This document shows, in pieces, positions 5,558 to 8,372 of a DNA stretch of 8,372 nt (its first letter is position 1; every line of letters begins with the position of its first letter). This stretch comes from an uncultured Caulobacteraceae bacterium (GTDB lineage: Bacteria > Pseudomonadota > Alphaproteobacteria > Caulobacterales > Caulobacteraceae). The stretch covers positions 1 to 8,372 of the forward strand of contig CALFYB010000203.1 of NCBI GenBank assembly GCA_937952995.1, read 5' to 3'. The position numbers and the translations under genes were made by a program. The notes beneath the pieces are model-generated. The model had not been told where the DNA came from. It saw only the letters and a list, made by a program, of their open reading frames with translations, and did not search any database.

Positions 5558-6304
5558 TTAGCCCTTTTTGGCGGTGAAGGCGGCGATCCGGGCTTGCATG
5601 TCCGGCCCAACGCCCTCGTTTTGATAAACTTCGTATGCCAGACCGGCCGAAAGAGACAGGCCGTCCGTGCCGGTCAGCAACCGCTTATTGGCCCGGTGGC
5701 TGAAGGACGAGTTGGCAAGAACCTGATCGACAAAGGCCTCAACAGCTTCAAAGAAACCTTCGTCCGGAAGGCACTGGTTGGCAAGGCCAATGGCGGTGGC
5801 CTGCTCGCCGCTTAAGGTCGCACAGGTCAGCATCATCTCCATGGCCTTGGCTTGGCCCACACGGCGCGGCAAGCGCTGGCTCATGCCCCAGACGGGGGTC
5901 AGTGCCCATTTGGCATGGGTGTCCGCGAACTTGGCATTGGCCGAAGCGAGGATCACGTCACCGGCAAGGGCCAGCTCCAGCGCGCCGGTATAGCAATGGC
6001 TGTGAACCGCCGTGATCACCGGCTGGGGCAGATTGGCCAGACGCTCAATGACATGGGATTGGAAGTTGGCACGGGGCAAACGCTCGCCCTTGGCAATGTC
6101 GCCCAGATCGTGGCCCGCCGAGAAACAACGACCTGCACCGCGCAGCACCACACAGCCGATCGTCTCGGTCTGCTGTTCCAGCGCCGCCAGATGGGCGTCC
6201 AAATCTTGGAAGACCTCGACATTGAGGCTGTTGAGCTTGTCCGGACGGTTGATCGTCAAGGTGGCCATACCACCGCGGTCCTGTCGTAATACGGTCTCGC
6301 CCAT
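5558..6304 (-). CDS. Enoyl-CoA hydratase/isomerase (crotonase) family protein
   Basis: This 248-residue crotonase-fold enzyme acts on acyl-CoA thioesters in the cytoplasm. Landmarks are TLTINRPDKLNSLN (15-28), the first oxyanion-hole loop CFSAGHDLGDI (60-70), and the second loop TGALELALAGD (106-116). By eye against mitochondrial enoyl-CoA hydratase, Gly107 matches the oxyanion glycine (Gly141) and Glu110 the catalytic Glu144. The second catalytic glutamate (Glu164) aligns with His130 in FADTHAKWAL, and the usual GGG of the second loop is reduced to TGA. It may thus be an isomerase, hydrolase or unusual hydratase, not a standard water-adding enzyme. The start follows a strong GGGAGG (6315-6320 read on the minus strand), ten bases away. 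It is the first gene of an operon with the thiolase. Family is firm; the reaction is open. Confidence 0.9.
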   Translation of the reverse strand: MGETVLRQDRGGMATLTINRPDKLNSLNVEVFQDLDAHLAALEQQTETIGCVVLRGAGRCFSAGHDLGDIAKGERLPRANFQSHVIERLANLPQPVITAVHSHCYTGALELALAGDVILASANAKFADTHAKWALTPVWGMSQRLPRRVGQAKAMEMMLTCATLSGEQATAIGLANQCLPDEGFFEAVEAFVDQVLANSSFSHRANKRLLTGTDGLSLSAGLAYEVYQNEGVGPDMQARIAAFTAKKG

Positions 6305-6526
6305 GGTCTTTTTGCCTCCCTGATACTGTGCAGGGTTATATCCCTGATCAGCGATTATCTACTGTTCCCAATCTCAGCCACTTGTCCAGCCGTGCCGCCA
6401 CGTCAAGCGATGGCTTTCGTTGCTGAACTTCACCCAATTCCGTCACTATCGCCTGAACCCGGTCAAAATAACCCAAGACAGGTCCCGGTCCTGACGATAA
6501 TCAAACTCACCCTCTTGGAGCTTGCC
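6305..6526. promoter_or_regulatory. Divergent intergenic region of the crotonase operon and the thioesterase operon
   Basis: These 222 bases must carry promoters for both directions. On the minus strand GATATAAC (6335-6342) matches a GCTANAWC-like alphaproteobacterial -10 at all but one position, about 30 bases upstream of the crotonase ATG. No acceptable -35 precedes it at the usual spacing. A TTGACG on the minus strand (6401-6406) lies too far from it. No convincing plus-strand promoter was recognised. I see no gene, hairpin or strong palindrome here. Confidence 0.3.
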
Positions 6527-6967
6527 ATGACCGACCAGACCGCTACCCCGCCGAAAGACGCCCTGTCCCAGACCTTGGGTCTGCAACGGATCATCCTGAT
6601 GGATGCCGAAACCGGACGGGCCAAGCTGGAATATCTGGCCGGGATGCACATGTGCCATTCGGGCGGCGTGGTTCAGGGCGGCTTCATCACCGGCTGGCTA
6701 GACGCGGCCATGGCCCACGGCATCATGGCGGTCACAGGCTTTGACTATACGCCCATGTCGTTGGAGCTGAAGGTCAGCTTCTTTGCCCCGACCAGCCCCG
6801 GCCTTGTGATCGCTGAGGCCTGGGTCGAGCGGCGCGGCAAGTCGACCAGCTTTATGGAGGCTCACCTGCTCAACACCAAGGGCGAGGTCATGGCCAAGGC
6901 TAGCTCCACCCTGCGTCTTGTCCCCCGCGCCAAGGTCGAGGCCCGCGCACGGGAAAGCGCCTCCTGA
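6527..6967 (+). CDS. PaaI family hotdog-fold thioesterase
   Basis: This 146-residue hotdog-fold protein of the PaaI/YbgC-like thioesterase group is expected to hydrolyse acyl- or aryl-CoA. The core motif is GGVVQGGFITGWLDAAM (46-62), with Asp59 at the usual catalytic acid position. The common HGG of the family is QGG here (Gln50). The later strands SLELKVSFFAPTSPG (78-92), AEAWVERRGKSTSFMEAHL (96-114) and ASSTLRLV (125-132) complete the fold. The start at 6527 was preferred over an in-frame ATG at 6392 because TTGGAG (6515-6520) sits six bases upstream and the length then matches the family. The extra 45 residues from 6392 look like translated leader. Its stop abuts the next gene's GTG, so they are co-transcribed. 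A housekeeping role in CoA release near the divergent crotonase-thiolase operon is plausible; the substrate is unknown. Confidence 0.88.
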   Translation: MTDQTATPPKDALSQTLGLQRIILMDAETGRAKLEYLAGMHMCHSGGVVQGGFITGWLDAAMAHGIMAVTGFDYTPMSLELKVSFFAPTSPGLVIAEAWVERRGKSTSFMEAHLLNTKGEVMAKASSTLRLVPRAKVEARARESAS

Positions 6968-8089
6968 GTGAACCCCGCGCCCACCTCTCGGCGTTATGAT
7001 CTGGATGCCCTGCGTGTCGGGGCGTTCTTTCTGCTGATCTTCTATCATGTGGGCATGGTCTATGCCCCTTGGTGGTGGCACGTCAAAAGCACCCATATCC
7101 TACCCGACCTGACCCTCGCCATGGGCCTGATGAACCCGTGGCGCTTGACGCTGCTGTTCGTCATTTCGGGCATTGCCACCCGGTTCATGGGCGAGAAGAT
7201 CGCGGATCGCCGCGCCTCAGGTCTCAACCTGATGAGGGAGCGAAGCCTGCGCCTTCTGGTGCCGTTCCTCTTTGCCGCCCTCGTGATCGTTCCGCCCCAG
7301 TCTTGGGTGCAACTGACCGAGATGCGGCGCTTTAGCGGCGGCTATTTGGAATTTTGGGGCCGATATCTCAGCGGCGACCAGAGCTTTGGCATCTTCCTGC
7401 CGACCTATAACCATATGTGGTTCGTCGGCTATCTGTGGCTCTACACCATGGTGGCGGCGATGGCCTGGACGCTGCTGCCGCGGCTTGACCGGGCTCTAAA
7501 CCGTCTGATGGCAGGGCCGGGACTGTTTTTGTTTCCGATAGCCGGGTTCATGGCCTTGCGCGCCTTCGTCTATCCGCGCCATCCAGAGACCATCATCCTT
7601 TGGGATGATCTCTATGCGCACCTGCATTTTGGCTTTGCCTTTATGCTCGGGCTCGGCTTGGCCAAGATGGACCGGGCTTGGGAGCGGTTTGTCGCTTGGC
7701 GTCATTACGCCGCCGCAGGGGCGCTGATCATTGCCCTGTTCAGTCCGCGTCTTGGGTTTCATTTGGCTAATGGCACGCCGGTCGGGCTTGAGACCCATAT
7801 TCTGCGGTCAACCTACGCTTGGCTGGTGATTGCAGCCCTGTTTGGCTATGCCCATCGGCACATTAACAAAGGCAGCCCGACCTTGACCCTGCTCACGCGG
7901 GCCGTCTTTCCGTTCTACATCATCCATCAGACCGCGATTGTTCTCACCGCCTTTGCCATCAAGCGGCTGGGATTTCCGGTCGTGGTCGAGGCGGGCGTGA
8001 TCATCACCGCCACGGGTCTAGCCTGCTGGCTCAGCTATTGGATCGCTAATCGCACGCCGGTTTTGCGGACCCTGATGGGGCTGAAATAG
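6968..8089 (+). CDS. Membrane acyltransferase, acyltransferase-3/OpgC type
   Basis: This is a 373-residue multi-pass inner-membrane protein with about ten hydrophobic segments. The N-terminal motif RRYDLDALRVGAFFLLIFYHVGM contains the conserved His27 of acyltransferase-3 enzymes, which move acyl groups onto sugars, glucans or lipids across the membrane. Other landmarks are NPWRLTLLFVISGIATRFM (56-74), the RSLRLLVPF arginine motif (92-100), NHMWFVGYLWLY (148-159) and FPFYIIHQ (314-321). OpgC, which succinylates osmoregulated periplasmic glucans, is the nearest well-known type, but the substrate is not shown by sequence. The GTG start directly follows the thioesterase TGA (TGAGTG) with only a weak GGGAAAG upstream, so translation is probably coupled. 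No other start fits the conserved N-terminus better. The gene is followed by a long palindromic repeat ending in a T-run. Confidence 0.85.
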   Translation: MNPAPTSRRYDLDALRVGAFFLLIFYHVGMVYAPWWWHVKSTHILPDLTLAMGLMNPWRLTLLFVISGIATRFMGEKIADRRASGLNLMRERSLRLLVPFLFAALVIVPPQSWVQLTEMRRFSGGYLEFWGRYLSGDQSFGIFLPTYNHMWFVGYLWLYTMVAAMAWTLLPRLDRALNRLMAGPGLFLFPIAGFMALRAFVYPRHPETIILWDDLYAHLHFGFAFMLGLGLAKMDRAWERFVAWRHYAAAGALIIALFSPRLGFHLANGTPVGLETHILRSTYAWLVIAALFGYAHRHINKGSPTLTLLTRAVFPFYIIHQTAIVLTAFAIKRLGFPVVVEAGVIITATGLACWLSYWIANRTPVLRTLMGLK

Positions 8090-8094
8090 GGTTT

Positions 8095-8205
8095 CAAGAC
8101 CCCCTACCCCGGCTTCGCCGGTACTTCCCCCAGAGGGGGAAGATTTAAAGGCCTGAGATCTTCCCCCTCTGGGGGAAGTGTCGCGTAGCGACGAAGGGGG
8201 CCTTG
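8095..8205. repeat. Cloverleaf-like palindromic repeat element B
   Basis: This 111-base element has inverted ends CAAGACCCCCT (8095-8105) and AGGGGGCCTTG (8195-8205), matching at 10 of 11 positions. Inside are three hairpins. The left one is CCGGC-TTC-GCCGG (8109-8121). The central one has 22-bp perfect arms, 8123-8144 and 8158-8179, around a 13-base loop. The right one is GTCGC-GTA-GCGAC (8180-8192). Together they form a four-stem cloverleaf shape. TTTTT follows at 8206-8210, so the element may also terminate the acyltransferase transcript (its stop ends at 8089). I recall similar sequences as scattered intergenic repeats in Caulobacterales-like genomes. No protein is encoded. Confidence 0.85.
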
Positions 8206-8220
8206 TTTTTCTTCCATTTC

Positions 8221-8297
8221 GTCGTGCTTCGACAGACAAGGCATCAGGATGCCCCGTTCGCCCTCCGCCGCTTTCCCCGCCTTCGCGGGGAAAGCGG
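8221..8297. repeat. Hairpin cluster between repeats B and A
   Basis: Three hairpins lie in a row. The first is GTCG-TGCTT-CGAC (8221-8233). The second is GGCAT-CAGG-ATGCC (8240-8253). The third has a perfect 13-bp stem, CCGCTTTCCCCGC (8268-8280) with GCGGGGAAAGCGG (8285-8297), around a CTTC loop. The third shares its core, CCCCGCCTTCGCGGGGAA, with 2312-2329. The motif AAGGCATCAGGATG resembles AAGGATCAGGATG at 2262-2274. The same hairpin modules thus recur in both repeat clusters. No gene is visible. Confidence 0.65.
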
Positions 8298-8323
8298 GAT
8301 GTGGGGGTTCTATAGAAAAACAA

Positions 8324-8372
8324 GGCCCTCACCCAACCCTCTCCCTGAGGGAGAGGGCTAAGGACGGATAAG
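8324..8372. repeat. Palindromic intergenic repeat A, copy 3 (cut by the window end)
   Basis: This is the left half of the repeat seen at 560-648 and 2127-2215, in the same orientation. The hairpin CCCTCTCCC-TGA-GGGAGAGGG (8337-8357) has a perfect 9-bp stem. It is followed by the conserved spacer AAGGACGGATAAG, where the window stops. The right arm presumably lies beyond the window. Confidence 0.85.

Noticed and set aside
6392..6526. 45-residue N-terminal extension of the thioesterase from an upstream in-frame ATG
   Set aside because: The extension has no family similarity, while the ATG at 6527 has a well-placed TTGGAG and gives the usual family length.
8018..8332. Minus-strand open frame running through the repeat cluster
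   Set aside because: It is mostly translated palindromic repeat and the 3' end of the acyltransferase gene, with no domain.
8090..8372. CRISPR array
   Set aside because: The repeats are different palindromic modules of uneven spacing, without regular direct repeats and unique spacers, and no cas gene is present.

Overview
The window is GC-rich and tightly packed. It reads like the chromosome of an alphaproteobacterium, most likely Caulobacterales or a close relative. This is inferred from protein style (Lrp, FucP-type transporter, lipid-CoA enzymes), GC-rich codon use, and intergenic GC-rich palindromes such as the 'CCCTCACCCAACCCTCTCCC' and 'CTTCCCCCAGAGGGGGAAG' types, which I associate with that group. 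No taxonomic search was possible. There is no rRNA, tRNA, CRISPR array, phage gene or transposase gene in the window.

Layout. (1) 58-531, plus strand: a complete Lrp/AsnC regulator, with a small AT-rich palindrome just upstream. (2) 532-692: a convergent gap filled by a palindromic repeat. (3) 693-1994, minus strand: a FucP/GluP-type sugar:H+ symporter with a LacI-type operator (2055-2068) in its upstream region. (4) 1995-2352: that promoter region, then a second copy of the repeat and further hairpins. (5) 2353-2766, minus strand: a DUF1330 protein. (6) 2870-4219, plus strand: a double-domain DsbA/2-hydroxychromene-2-carboxylate-isomerase-like protein. (7) 4279-6304, minus strand: a crotonase-fold gene followed by a thiolase gene as a two-gene operon, closed by a clear rho-independent terminator at 4221-4253. 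(8) 6527-8089, plus strand: a PaaI-type hotdog thioesterase directly abutting a membrane acyltransferase (acyltransferase-3/OpgC type). (9) 8090-8372: a dense block of palindromic repeats, including a 111-bp cloverleaf-like element and a third copy of the first repeat, cut off by the window end.

How the genes may work together. The crotonase, thiolase, thioesterase and possibly the DsbA/HCCA-isomerase-like protein all fit acyl-CoA or aromatic/lipid breakdown. The substrate cannot be read from sequence. The transporter is separate and looks like part of a LacI-family-controlled sugar regulon. The thioesterase and acyltransferase are probably translationally coupled.

I see no convincing previously undescribed defence or mobile system. 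The observations most worth following are the LacI-type operator, the two structured repeat families that share an end motif, the degenerate first domain of the double DsbA-like protein, and the apparently altered catalytic residue of the crotonase.
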